A stretch of 64,000 nucleotides of DNA, taken from positions 2,480,001 through 2,544,000 of the forward strand of contig NZ_CP100454.1 in assembly GCF_024228315.1 (NCBI RefSeq), given 5' to 3'. The position numbers and the translations under genes are program-made. This document shows, piece after piece, positions 1 through 12,477 of this stretch. Under the pieces are notes generated by a model. That model was not told the origin of the DNA and ran no database searches. It was given only the letters and a program-made list of their open reading frames with translations. The stretch comes from Halomarina pelagica. Its GTDB lineage: Archaea > Halobacteriota > Halobacteria > Halobacteriales > Haloarculaceae. Positions within the stretch are counted from its first letter, which is position 1, and each line of letters begins with the position of its first letter.

Positions 1-372
1 GACCTCTGGGCGGCGGGCGTTGACGTCGTCGGGATCGCCAACTTCGTCACGTTCCTCGAGAACACCGGCTCCTGGCGGCGGGAACTCCGCGAGGCCGAGT
101 ACGGGTCGCTCGAGGACGACCGCGAGTTCCTCGAGTCGATCAGCCCCGTCAACACCGTCGACGCGATCCGCGCGCCGCTGTTCGTCCTCCACGGCGCGAA
201 CGATCCCCGCGTGCCCGTCGGCGAGGCCGAACAGATCGCCGAGGCAGCGCGCGAGCAGGGCGTTCCGGTCGAGACGCTGATCTTCGAGGACGAGGGCCAC
301 GGCGTCTCCAAACTCGAGAACCGGATCGAGGCCTACTCGCGCATCGTCACGTTCCTCGACGAACACGTCTGA
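1..372 (+). CDS. C-terminal part of an S9-type (prolyl oligopeptidase-like) alpha/beta hydrolase
   Basis: The reading frame enters from the left edge and encodes the last 123 residues of an alpha/beta hydrolase. It ends in the layout typical of S9 peptidases: a beta strand followed by HGANDPRVPV with the acid residue at Asp68 of the fragment, then the catalytic-histidine segment EDEGHG at His100. The nucleophile serine lies upstream of the window. The family cleaves short peptides or acyl-peptides in the cytoplasm. Which S9 member this is cannot be decided from the tail alone. Confidence 0.85.
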   Translation, partial: DLWAAGVDVVGIANFVTFLENTGSWRRELREAEYGSLEDDREFLESISPVNTVDAIRAPLFVLHGANDPRVPVGEAEQIAEAAREQGVPVETLIFEDEGHGVSKLENRIEAYSRIVTFLDEHV

Positions 373-571
373 GCGGCTAACTGTTTCGTCCCTCGTAAGG
401 CGACCTTTTCGTGCGACCGGGACTCCGTCGGTCTCGATCGCGTCGATTAGTCCAGTGTAACACCGTTAGGATATATTTGGATTCGTCGTCGATTAAACAC
501 CCATTTGATAGCGTCTGAGGCCCTGGAAGGTCATTTGGGTTTATGTATGGTGACGTGAAAGGATCGGTCGG
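373..571 (+). promoter_or_regulatory. AT-richer intergenic region with TATA-like box for the Nudix-like gene
   Basis: This spacer is clearly lower in GC than its surroundings. TTTATGTA at 540-547 lies 25-32 bp before the ATG at 572, the normal haloarchaeal spacing for a leaderless or nearly leaderless transcript. A second AT-rich patch (gatatatttgg, about 469-480) has no start codon at a suitable distance and is unassigned. Confidence 0.5.
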
Positions 572-1051
572 ATGTATGCGAGTAACACCCACGAGCGCGT
601 CTCCGAGTGTCTCCGCGCGCTCGACGGTTCGTACAGCGGGTTCGCGGTCCGACAGACGACCGTCAGCGTCCGCTCCGAGGTGTACGATCGGGTGGCCTCG
701 CTCGCCGACGGGGGCGTCGTCGACGCCGCGATCCGCGTCCGAAACGCCGCCGACGAGGTGCTGGCCGTCCGCGAGGACGAACGGGGGTGGACCGACCCCT
801 ACGGGGTCGTTCGCCGCGACGAGACCATCGAGTCGGGCGCGCGCCGGTCGCTGCGCGAACGGACCGGCGTCGAGGCCTCGCTCGACGACCTCCTCGGGGT
901 CACGATCGTCTGTCTGACGGACGCGAGAAGCTCGGGGAAAGAGCCGCTCTACCGGCTCTCGGCGCTCTTCGCCGGCGACCACGTCGACGGCGATCCCGGG
1001 CCGGACTGCGCGTGGCGTCCGGATCCGCCGCGCTCGATTGCCGCGATCTAG
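572..1051 (+). CDS. Degenerate Nudix-domain protein
   Basis: The 159-residue acidic protein has a Nudix-like fold signature: a strand rich in VRN/VLAVRED, Trp73, and a box-like helix at residues 84-100 ending RSLRERTGV. The family usually hydrolyses nucleoside diphosphate derivatives using the box GX5EX7REUXEEXGU. Here the PGG turn is PYG, and two of the box acids are replaced (RE to RS at 92-93, EE to ER at 96-97), so metal-dependent catalysis is doubtful. It may bind a nucleotide without cleaving it. The start at 572 is preferred because a TATA-like box sits about 29 bp upstream. The gene converges on egsA with one base between them. Confidence 0.7.
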   Translation: MYASNTHERVSECLRALDGSYSGFAVRQTTVSVRSEVYDRVASLADGGVVDAAIRVRNAADEVLAVREDERGWTDPYGVVRRDETIESGARRSLRERTGVEASLDDLLGVTIVCLTDARSSGKEPLYRLSALFAGDHVDGDPGPDCAWRPDPPRSIAAI

Positions 1052-1052
1052 C

Positions 1053-2099
1053 CTAGACGACGCCCGTCACCGTGGCGGCCTCGACGGCCGCCTCGCGGCT
1101 CACGCCGTCGCCGAGGATCGTGTAGCGGTCGCGGATCTCGTGGGCGGTCGTCATCGCCTCGACGAAGTCCTCGGCGGTGATCCCCAGTTCGTCGGCGGTG
1201 GTCGGCGCGCCGATGCCCGCGAGCGCGTCGCGGACGTTCCGCCAGCGCCCCGCCGACCCCGAGTGGAGGTACTCGGTGACGACGCTCGCGACGCCGACCT
1301 GGTGGCCGTGCAGCGCCGCGCCGGGCGCGATGCGATCGAGTTGATGGGAGATGAGGTGCTCCGCGCCGCTCGCTGGTCGGGAGGAGCCGGCGATCGACAT
1401 GGCGACGCCGGAGGAGACGAGCGCCTTCACAACGATCCAGGCCGACTCCTCCAGTCCGGGCTTGATGGAGTCGGCGTTGCCGACGAGCATCTCCGCGGTC
1501 ATCTGCGAGAGCGCCCCCGCGTACTCCGAGTACTCGACGTTCTTCAGCCTGTGGGCGAGTTCCCAGTCGCGGACCGCCGTGTAGTTGGAGATGATGTCGG
1601 CGCAGCCCGCCGTGGTGAGCCGCCAGGGCGCGTCCGCGATGATCGCGGTGTCCGCGACGACGGCGAGCGGCGGCTCCGCGGCGACGCTGTGGCGGGTGTC
1701 GCCCTCGGGGACCGACCCCCGGCCGGAGACGATGCCGTCGTGGCTCGCCGCCGTCGGCACGCTGACGAAGCCCATCGCCAGCGTGTCGGAGGCCATCTTC
1801 GCGATGTCGATGGCCTTCCCGCCGCCGACGCCCACGAGGAAGTCGACCTCCTCGGCGCGGGCGGCCTCGATGACGCGCTCGACGGCGGCGAAGCTGGCCG
1901 TCTCGACGGTGACGGTGACGCTCGACTCGAACTGCTCGGCGACGCGCTCGCCGGCGATCCGCCGCGGCGTCGGGCTGGTGACGATCAGCGGCGTCCCGCC
2001 GAGGTGCACCTCCGAGACGGCCGCGGCCGTCTCGTCGAGGACGCCGTGGCCGACGACCACGTTGCGCGGCAGGCGTATCCACGCGCGTTTGTCGAACAT
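1053..2099 (-). CDS. egsA: sn-glycerol-1-phosphate dehydrogenase
   Basis: EgsA reduces dihydroxyacetone phosphate to sn-glycerol-1-phosphate with NAD(P)H, the step that sets the stereochemistry of archaeal membrane lipids. The 348-residue protein has the iron-alcohol-dehydrogenase-like fold: the nucleotide motif VGVGGGKAIDIAK, VPTAASHDGI, and metal-ligand histidines in SGAEHLISHQLD and LHGHQVGV. The frame is open 55 codons further upstream, but the ATG at 2099 matches the family N-terminus (MFDKRAWIRLP) and lies just downstream of a TATA-like box, so it is taken as the start. It is a stand-alone gene. Confidence 0.95.
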   Translation of the reverse strand: MFDKRAWIRLPRNVVVGHGVLDETAAAVSEVHLGGTPLIVTSPTPRRIAGERVAEQFESSVTVTVETASFAAVERVIEAARAEEVDFLVGVGGGKAIDIAKMASDTLAMGFVSVPTAASHDGIVSGRGSVPEGDTRHSVAAEPPLAVVADTAIIADAPWRLTTAGCADIISNYTAVRDWELAHRLKNVEYSEYAGALSQMTAEMLVGNADSIKPGLEESAWIVVKALVSSGVAMSIAGSSRPASGAEHLISHQLDRIAPGAALHGHQVGVASVVTEYLHSGSAGRWRNVRDALAGIGAPTTADELGITAEDFVEAMTTAHEIRDRYTILGDGVSREAAVEAATVTGVV

Positions 2100-2121
2100 A
2101 CAGTCCGGTGTCCGGCGCGCG

Positions 2122-2127
2122 CTATAA
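2122..2127 (-). promoter_or_regulatory. TATA-like box of egsA
   Basis: TTATAG on the minus strand lies 23-28 bp before the egsA start codon at 2099. This is the spacing expected for a leaderless haloarchaeal transcript, and it supports the shorter start. Confidence 0.55.
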
Positions 2128-2226
2128 CGGTTCGTTCTCGATGCTGGAGTTCCATCATTTACCGCCGTTACGACGACGCGGGAATCCGGTTCCGAACGCC
2201 GAATTACGGGATCGGTGACAGAGCAA

Positions 2227-2233
2227 GATATTT
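2227..2233 (+). promoter_or_regulatory. TATA-like box of the 48-residue membrane protein gene
   Basis: GATATTT lies 25-31 bp before the ATG at 2258, which suggests a leaderless transcript and supports the reality of this small gene. Confidence 0.45.
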
Positions 2234-2257
2234 GCTGAATGCGGTGTATCGACCCGC

Positions 2258-2404
2258 ATGACACTCCCAGGTGGTTTCGAGGTATTTCTCTTGCCGGGTC
2301 TTCTCCTCCTCGCGCTCCTGCTGTACGGCGGTCGGATCCTCTATCGAGAGCTACGGAAGGGGTATCGCAACGAGCTTCCAGAGGAGCCGAACGCCGGCGA
2401 GTAG
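2258..2404 (+). CDS. Small single-span membrane protein, 48 aa
   Basis: This short gene encodes MTLPGGFEVF, then an unbroken hydrophobic segment of about 18 residues (roughly 9-27, rich in Leu), then a basic stretch (GGRILYRELRKGYR) and an acidic tail ending NAGE. One membrane span with the positive side after it predicts N-out/C-in topology. It has its own TATA-like box and is divergent from egsA. No family is recognised and no function is proposed. Confidence 0.6.
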   Translation: MTLPGGFEVFLLPGLLLLALLLYGGRILYRELRKGYRNELPEEPNAGE

Positions 2405-2563
2405 CGTACGGGAGTCACCCGACGGCTGAAACCGCTGGCGCTCTCCCCCTGTCCCGCGTACTCGAACAGGTGCCTCACGGTCGGTCCGGCCCGTTCGAGG
2501 ACGGCTCCCTCTGCACGGGGCGTCTCGGCGTCGTCGCCTTCGTCTTCGAGCGGTGGGTGTCGG

Positions 2564-3541
2564 CTAGAACGTCTCCAGCACGCCGAGCACGCGCTCCTCG
2601 GCCTCGCGGTCGGGTCCCTCCTCGCGTCCCGCGCCCTCCGGGTGGGCGGAGACGGTCGCCGCGACCGTCTCGGCGAGCGGGGTCGCCTCCCAGCCCAGTG
2701 CCTCCAGCCGGTGGGTGTCGAGGACGTGCGGGTAGTCGCGGTACAGCGGGAAGTCACTCGGTTCGATGCCGCCCGCCGACAGCTCGCGCGGGCCGGCGCG
2801 GACGACCTCGACCTCGCGGTCCGCATCCGCCGCGATCAGGTCGACCCACTCCGGGAGGGTCGGGAGCGTGTGGTCGCCGACGTTGTACGCCGCGCCCGCC
2901 TCCCCCGACTCGGCGACGGCGCGCAGGGCGCTCGCCACGTCGCCGACGTACGCGAGGTGCCTGAGGGCGGTGTACGGGACGATCACCCGGTCGTGGTTCA
3001 GGACGCGGTCGATCCAGTAGTCGAAGCGCTCGGTGTAGTCGTGGGGGCCGTAGATCACCGGCGGGCGGACGCTCATCGCGCGGACGCCGCGGTCCGCGGC
3101 GGCGACGACGGCGCGGTCGCCCTCGGCCTTCCGGGGGCCGTAGGTGTCCATCGAGTCGTCCGCCGCCTGCTCGGGCGTGCAGTCGTGCAGCGGCGTCTCG
3201 CTCTCGCGCTTGGGGACGACCTCCTCCCCGTAGGCCGCCCCCGAGGAGACGTAGACGTAGGCCGCGCAGTCGGCGAAGACCTCGGTCGCGGCGCGCACGT
3301 CCCTGGGGTGGTAGGCGACGCAGTCGATCACGACGTCGGGGTCCGCCCGCTCGCGGGCGAGGGCGAGCGCGGAGTCGTTCGCCCGGTCGCCCTCGACGTG
3401 CTCGACCCCCTCGCGGGCGGCGAACGGGTTCTCGCGGTTCCCGCGGGTGAACGTCGTCACCTCGTAGCCGGCGTCGAGGAGTTCTTCGACGGCGTGCCGG
3501 CCGACGAACCGCGTCCCGCCGATGACCAGTGCGGTGTCCAT
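2564..3541 (-). CDS. NAD-dependent epimerase/dehydratase (extended SDR)
   Basis: The 325-residue protein begins with the Rossmann motif VIGGTRFVGRHAVEELL (about residues 6-22) and carries the SDR active-site pair as YGPRK (Tyr-x3-Lys, near residue 135) with an upstream serine in VSSGAAYG. Family members act on nucleotide sugars or related substrates, and the exact substrate cannot be read here. The C-terminus (after about residue 230) is rich in Asp/Glu. It lies 48 nt downstream of the metallo-hydrolase gene on the same strand, probably in one transcription unit. Confidence 0.88.
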   Translation of the reverse strand: MDTALVIGGTRFVGRHAVEELLDAGYEVTTFTRGNRENPFAAREGVEHVEGDRANDSALALARERADPDVVIDCVAYHPRDVRAATEVFADCAAYVYVSSGAAYGEEVVPKRESETPLHDCTPEQAADDSMDTYGPRKAEGDRAVVAAADRGVRAMSVRPPVIYGPHDYTERFDYWIDRVLNHDRVIVPYTALRHLAYVGDVASALRAVAESGEAGAAYNVGDHTLPTLPEWVDLIAADADREVEVVRAGPRELSAGGIEPSDFPLYRDYPHVLDTHRLEALGWEATPLAETVAATVSAHPEGAGREEGPDREAEERVLGVLETF

Positions 3542-3589
3542 GGCGAACGCTTCGGCGGACGGGCCAAACGTGTGGCGGTCCCCCGTCGC

Positions 3590-4351
3590 TCAGACGTCGG
3601 GGCGCTCCCCGTCGGCCGGGACGGACACCTGCTCGCCGACGCCCGCCTCGTCGACCGCCGCGCGGAGGTCGGCGCGCGAGAGGGGGCAGTGGTTGATCGC
3701 CTCCATGTGGACGGCGACGACGGGCGCGTCTGCGTGCTCGCAGACGGCGATCACGTCCTCGGCGGTCATCGTGATCGGGTCGCCCTCGACGAACTGCGCC
3801 GCGCCGGCGTTCACGACCACGACGTCCGGGTCGTACCGCTCCAGGGTCTCGCGGACGCCCTCGTACCAGACGGTGTCGCCCGCGAGGTAGACGCTCGGGC
3901 CCCCCTCGGCGCGCAGGACGAACCCCGAGACTGGACCCATCCGTTCGGCGAGGTCGCCGTGTCCGTGGCGCGCCGGCGTCCGGATCACCTCGAGGTCGCC
4001 GAGCACGCGCGCGTCGTCCACCGTGTGGATGTCGGTGAAGCCCGCCTCGGTGAGTTCGTCCACGTCCTCCGGTTGGCAGAGCACGTGGACGTCGCCCGCC
4101 AGCCGGTCCTTCGCCGCGTCGTCGAGGTGATCGCGGTGGAGGTGCGTCACCAGGAGGGCGTCCGCGGAGAGATCGAGGTCCGCGTCGGGCAGGTCCACGA
4201 GCGGGTTGCGCCGGTCGTTCGGCGAGTTCGGAATCGGCGGGTTCGCGCCCGCGTCGCTCAGCATCGGATCGACGAGGACGGTCGTCCCGCCAACCTCGAG
4301 CAGGAGCGTCGCATGCCGGATCAGTCGAATCGAGAGGCCCCGCGTCGTCAT
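3590..4351 (-). CDS. Metallo-beta-lactamase-fold hydrolase
   Basis: The 253-residue protein has the metal motif THLHRDHLDD (His70, His72, Asp74, His75), an early strand pair LIRHATLLLEVGGTTVLVDP typical of the UlaG/UPF0173 type, and a later ligand region in LAGDTVWYEG and VAVHMEAINH. The group holds two metal ions and hydrolyses phosphoester, lactone or similar bonds. The substrate is unknown. It starts 56 nt after the end of gltB and is followed by the epimerase, all on the minus strand. Confidence 0.88.
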   Translation of the reverse strand: MTTRGLSIRLIRHATLLLEVGGTTVLVDPMLSDAGANPPIPNSPNDRRNPLVDLPDADLDLSADALLVTHLHRDHLDDAAKDRLAGDVHVLCQPEDVDELTEAGFTDIHTVDDARVLGDLEVIRTPARHGHGDLAERMGPVSGFVLRAEGGPSVYLAGDTVWYEGVRETLERYDPDVVVVNAGAAQFVEGDPITMTAEDVIAVCEHADAPVVAVHMEAINHCPLSRADLRAAVDEAGVGEQVSVPADGERPDV

Positions 4352-4407
4352 AGCTCACCCGTCGCGAGGAGCGGGGAAACCCGTTGGGGTCGACCTCGGG
4401 GTCCCGA

Positions 4408-8931
<4,524 letters not shown>

Positions 8932-9122
8932 ACCTATCCACGAGCAATCGTCCCCCATGAGGGTTCTGCTCAAGGGGGTATCACCCTGTTTATGCTATAT
9001 TAAGACATATTACAGCCGGGCGGGTGTGGTAAAGGAGTGGGGTAGACCTGACGCATCTACCGGGGACGGTGCAAATAATGCAAACAAAACGATTCGGAAC
9101 GCGGTATCGAAGTGACGTTCGT
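8932..9122 (-). promoter_or_regulatory. gltB upstream region
   Basis: This region between proS and gltB is unusually AT-rich. On the minus strand it holds TTAATATAGC (8994-9003) and CATAAA (8988-8993), both usable TATA-like boxes for gltB. An imperfect GGG/CCC inverted repeat around 8973-8986 (agggggtatcaccct) sits between the boxes and the start and could be an operator. T-rich tracts near 9071-9092 could end the proS transcript. Confidence 0.4.
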
Positions 9123-9146
9123 CGTGACGGCCGCGCGGCCGTCACG
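9123..9146 (-). terminator. 24-bp perfect palindrome downstream of proS
   Basis: Positions 9123-9146 read identically on both strands (CGTGACGGCCGC followed by its complement). It lies about 60 nt beyond the proS stop codon and is followed on the minus strand, some 30-50 nt later, by T-rich sequence (gttttgtttgcattattt). A transcript hairpin here could help termination or protect the proS 3' end. A DNA-binding site is the alternative. Confidence 0.4.
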
Positions 9147-9204
9147 CTCGGTGTGTCGGGACCTCCGGGGAGAGTCGGCGTGTGTCCCCGTTCCCCGCCA
9201 GGGT

Positions 9205-10659
9205 TCAGTAGGACTTCGCGAAGTAGGCCGTCGTCTCCGCGCGCTCGCCGCAGACCCCGCAGGTGTCGTGTGGGGGTTCCTCGTCGTCGTTCATGGGCAC
9301 CATCACGATCTCGGCGGCGATCTGCTCCTTGATCTCGGCCTCGCAGGTCTCGTCGCCGCACCAGCCGGTCTTCACGTAGCCGCCGTGCCGTCCGATGGTG
9401 CCGAGGATCTCGTTTCGACCGTGGGCCTCGCGGACGTTCGACTCGAGGTTCTCCTCGGCGTCGGCGTAGAGTTTCGCGTAGACGGTGTCGAGCGCGTCCT
9501 CGACCGCCGACACGAGGTCGTCTCGGTCCGCGGCCTCGGACTCCCCGTCCGGGCGGTGGACGAGCGTGACCTCCGCGTCGTCGACCTCGTTGGGGCCGAC
9601 CTCGATCCGGAGGGGGACGCCCTTCAACTCCCACTCGTTGAACTTGAAGCCGGGGTTGCGCTCGTCGCGGTCGTCCAGGTGGACGCGAACGCCCGCCCCG
9701 CCGAGTTCGTCGCGCAGTCCCTCGCAGTACTCCAGGACCGCCTCGCGGGTGTCCTCCTGCCAGATGGGGACGATCACGACCTGCTCGGGGGCGATCGTCG
9801 GCGGCAGGACGAGTCCCTGGTCGTCGGAGTGGGTCATGATGAGCGCCCCTAGCGCGCGCCAGGAGAGTCCCCACGAGGTGGTGTGGGCCAGTTGCTCCTC
9901 CTCGTCCTCGTCGGCGTAGGTGACGTCGTAGGCCTCCGCGAACGACGTCCCGAGGTAGTGGCTCGTGCACGACTGGACGGACTTGCCGTCGGGCATCAGC
10001 GCCTCCAGCGTCGTCGTCGTGTCCGCGCCGGGGAACTTGTCGTGGTCCGGCTTCTTCCCGCGGAGCGCGGGGATGGCGAGCACGTCGGTGTAGAGGCGCT
10101 CGTACTGGTCGAGGCGGCGGATCGTCTCCTCCCACGCCCCCTCGCGGTCGCGGTGGGCGGTGTGGCCCTCCTGCCAGAGGAACTCCTTCGTGCGGAAGAA
10201 CGGCTTCGTGTCGGTCGCCTCCCAGCGCACGACCGAGCACCACTGGTTCAGCCGCATGGGGAGGTCGCGGTGGCTGCGGATCCACTGCGCCATGAACGGC
10301 GTGATGATCGACTCGCTGGTGGGCCGGACCGCCAGGCGCTCCTCGAGTTCCTCGTACCCGCCGTGGGTGACCCACGCCACCTCGGGGTCGAACCCCTCCA
10401 CGATGTCCTTCTCGCGTTCGAGGTAGCTCTCGGGGATGAACAGGGGGAAGTAGGCGTTCTGCACGCCGGTCTCCTTGAACCAGCCGTCGAGGTGCGACTG
10501 CAGACCCTCCCAGAGGGCGTACCCGCGGGGACGCGTGACGATGAAACCGCCCATCGGCGCGTAGTCCGCGAGGCCGGCCTTCCGGACGACCTCGGCGTAC
10601 CAGTCGCCGGGGCTGTGCGCTTTGGACTCGGTGATGCCGAGTTCCTGTTCGCCGCTCAT
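9205..10659 (-). CDS. proS: Prolyl-tRNA synthetase (archaeal type)
   Basis: ProS charges tRNA-Pro with proline in the cytoplasm. The 484-residue protein is the short archaeal/eukaryotic-type enzyme: class II motif 2 around LNQWCSVVRWE, motif 3 after residue 300, the anticodon domain from about 290, and a C-terminal Zn-binding domain with CGDETC and CGVC, ending in the conserved aromatic tail YFAKSY. There is no bacterial-type editing insert. A CTTAAG box at 10683-10688 lies 24-29 bp before the ATG, so the transcript is probably leaderless. The CRISPR leader begins immediately behind this promoter, facing the other way. Confidence 0.96.
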   Translation of the reverse strand: MSGEQELGITESKAHSPGDWYAEVVRKAGLADYAPMGGFIVTRPRGYALWEGLQSHLDGWFKETGVQNAYFPLFIPESYLEREKDIVEGFDPEVAWVTHGGYEELEERLAVRPTSESIITPFMAQWIRSHRDLPMRLNQWCSVVRWEATDTKPFFRTKEFLWQEGHTAHRDREGAWEETIRRLDQYERLYTDVLAIPALRGKKPDHDKFPGADTTTTLEALMPDGKSVQSCTSHYLGTSFAEAYDVTYADEDEEEQLAHTTSWGLSWRALGALIMTHSDDQGLVLPPTIAPEQVVIVPIWQEDTREAVLEYCEGLRDELGGAGVRVHLDDRDERNPGFKFNEWELKGVPLRIEVGPNEVDDAEVTLVHRPDGESEAADRDDLVSAVEDALDTVYAKLYADAEENLESNVREAHGRNEILGTIGRHGGYVKTGWCGDETCEAEIKEQIAAEIVMVPMNDDEEPPHDTCGVCGERAETTAYFAKSY

Positions 10660-10682
10660 ACCGGTAGGTGTCGCAGGGTGGG

Positions 10683-10688
10683 CTTAAG
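10683..10688 (-). promoter_or_regulatory. TATA-like box of proS
   Basis: CTTAAG is palindromic and lies 24-29 bp upstream of the proS ATG at 10659, the usual leaderless distance. Because it is symmetric it could also be used toward the CRISPR array, although it is about 137 bp from the first repeat. Confidence 0.4.
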
Positions 10689-10824
10689 TCCGACGTGATG
10701 CTGGTACGCCTTCACGCGCCCGAACGCCGTCGACCCCCCGGGGGTGGAGGGGGGATTGGGGGTCGACGGAAACGGTTATGCGTCAGTGGTCGAGAGAAGG
10801 CGTATCGCCCGCGATCCGGGCATG
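10689..10824 (+). promoter_or_regulatory. CRISPR leader with a 12-bp inverted repeat
   Basis: This segment separates the proS promoter from the first CRISPR repeat and is the probable leader, because the opposite end of the array is the degenerate one. It holds a perfect 12-bp inverted repeat (CCGTCGACCCCC at 10727-10738 with its complement at 10758-10769) around a 19-nt loop containing runs of five and six G. A possible TATA-like box, GGTTATG, follows at about 10774-10780, 45-50 bp before the first repeat. Confidence 0.55.
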
Positions 10825-12230
10825 GTTTCAGACGAACCCTTGTGGGGTTGAAGCGAGGACGCGGTCGCCACATTCGGGACACTCCGTGTTTCAGACGAAC
10901 CCTTGTGGGGTTGAAGCGCCTCTCGCGCCCCCGTGTGGTCGTCCATCGTCGCGTTTCAGACGAACCCTTGTGGGGTTGAAGCCGATAGGCCGCCTGGTTC
11001 TGCGCGCCCGACGTGTCGATCCCGTTTCAGACGAACCCTTGTGGGGTTGAAGCAACTCGTCTCGGGGGATGACGATTGAGGTTCGCGTTTCAGACGAACC
11101 CTTGTGGGGTTGAAGCGCTCGGAACAGGATGTGTACGTGGTCGTCCTCGCGTTTCAGACGAACCCTTGTGGGGTTGAAGCCTCAACATGCGGGACGGACG
11201 CGGCGTTCACGAACGGCGTTTCAGACGAACCCTTGTGGGGTTGAAGCACGAACAAACTCGACGGCGACAGTATCGTCAACGCGTTTCAGACGAACCCTTG
11301 TGGGGTTGAAGCGAGGTGCCCGAGAAGCCCGAGAACCCCTGCAGTTGTTTCAGACGAACCCTTGTGGGGTTGAAGCAAGGACCTCCGGGCCGAGGAGAAC
11401 TCTCACCGGGGCGTGTTTCAGACGAACCCTTGTGGGGTTGAAGCGCAGTATACCAACTCACGCGCCCGTCACACGGTCCTAGTTTCAGACGAACCCTTGT
11501 GGGGTTGAAGCTCTTTCGTTCCCTGCTTCGGTCGCTCGATGGCCTCGAGTTTCAGACGAACCCTTGTGGGGTTGAAGCCTCGAGAGAGTCCACGACTACG
11601 AGGCCTACCTCTGGAGTTTCAGACGAACCCTTGTGGGGTTGAAGCCCCCATCGTCTGGGGGCCACGGCGTACACGCCCCGGTTTCAGACGAACCCTTGTG
11701 GGGTTGAAGCGACCTCGGGGTGCAGTACATGACGCTGACGCTCCTGTTTCAGACGAACCCTTGTGGGGTTGAAGCGAGCATGGAGATATCGTGGAAAGCA
11801 ACCATCCAATCGTTTCAGACGAACCCTTGTGGGGTTGAAGCTTTGTACGCGAGATTGGGACGGCCTCGATAAGCGTTTCAGACGAACCCTTGTGGGGTTG
11901 AAGCAGGCTGAAATCGGCGGGTGCAGCATGGCATCGACTGTTTCAGACGAACCCTTGTGGGGTTGAAGCACAGAAATCTATCTCGACGCCGAGAGCACGC
12001 CGTGGTTTCAGACGAACCCTTGTGGGGTTGAAGCACGAACGTCCTCTTTCAGGAGAAGGGACACGAGACTGGTTTCAGACGAACCCTTGTGGGGTTGAAG
12101 CGCGCTCTCGCAAGGGACGCCCGACCAGCGCAGTGTTTCAGACGAACCCTTGTGGGGTTGAAGCCACGGGCAATCGGATCGGCTCCCCGAGGACGGACGC
12201 GTTTCAGACGAACCCTTGTGGAGTTGAAGC
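10825..12230 (+). CRISPR. CRISPR array, 22 repeats of 30 bp and 21 spacers
   Basis: The 30-bp repeat begins GTTTCAGACGAACCCTTGTG and ends GGGTTGAAGC. Repeats start at 10825, 10888, 10953, 11024, 11087, 11151, 11218, 11283, 11347, 11415, 11482, 11549, 11616, 11681, 11746, 11812, 11875, 11940, 12005, 12072, 12135 and 12201. The first 21 are identical. The last has G to A at 12222, which marks the trailer end. Spacers are 33-38 bp except the third, which is 41 bp. The repeat closely resembles haloarchaeal type I-B repeats (from memory), with the 3' GTTGAAGC that normally forms the crRNA 5' handle in that orientation. No cas gene is present in the window, so processing and interference proteins must be encoded elsewhere. 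Many spacers are open in at least one frame, as expected for viral or plasmid genes. Their targets cannot be named here. Confidence 0.98.
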
Positions 12231-12260
12231 CAGGACGTCGAGCAGGCACGCGGCGGGAAC

Positions 12261-12288
12261 GCTTCGGGTGAACCCTGTGCGACGAAGC
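12261..12288 (+). repeat. Decayed remnant of a further CRISPR repeat
   Basis: Thirty bases after the last recognisable repeat, 12261-12288 can be aligned to the repeat with several substitutions and about two missing bases. It keeps GAACCC and TGTG in the middle and GAAGC at the end. The spacing equals one spacer. It looks like an old trailer-end repeat that has lost its identity. Confidence 0.5.
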
Positions 12289-12352
12289 AACGCAACAGCA
12301 TCGCCGATTCCCCGAAACCCGTCGTCTCTCCCTCCTCGCCGGTTTCCATCCG

Positions 12353-12412
12353 AACCAGCTAACCTCCGGGTGTCCTAACCACGTAGGTCCGCCCGTCTCT
12401 AACCAGTTAGGT
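12353..12412 (+). promoter_or_regulatory. Three related AACC/TAGGT motifs upstream of the first acidic repeat gene
   Basis: Three similar elements are spaced about every 24 bp: AACCAGCTAACCT (12353-12365), TAACCACGTAGGT (12376-12388) and TAACCAGTTAGGT (12400-12412). The last two are near-palindromic (AACC with TAGGT or GGT). A matching AACCCGTTAGGT occurs at 13556-13567 before the paralogous gene. The regular spacing suggests binding sites for a shared regulator acting 65-125 bp upstream of the start codon. The regulator is unknown. Confidence 0.45.
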
Positions 12413-12477
12413 CGCTACTACTCCCCCGCGGGCGGTCAAGAATTACACAACTCTCGTAGAGAGTGGGGCGAATCAAC

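Noticed and set aside
11512-11548. Spacer resembling the host's common CTTCGGTCGCTCG-type intergenic words, hinting at self-targeting
   Set aside because: The shared words are short and low-complexity, and no full-length match to any part of the window was found by eye.
10668-12378. Open frames through the CRISPR array
   Set aside because: They consist of the repeat translated over and over (for example FRRTLVGLK) and have no meaning as proteins.
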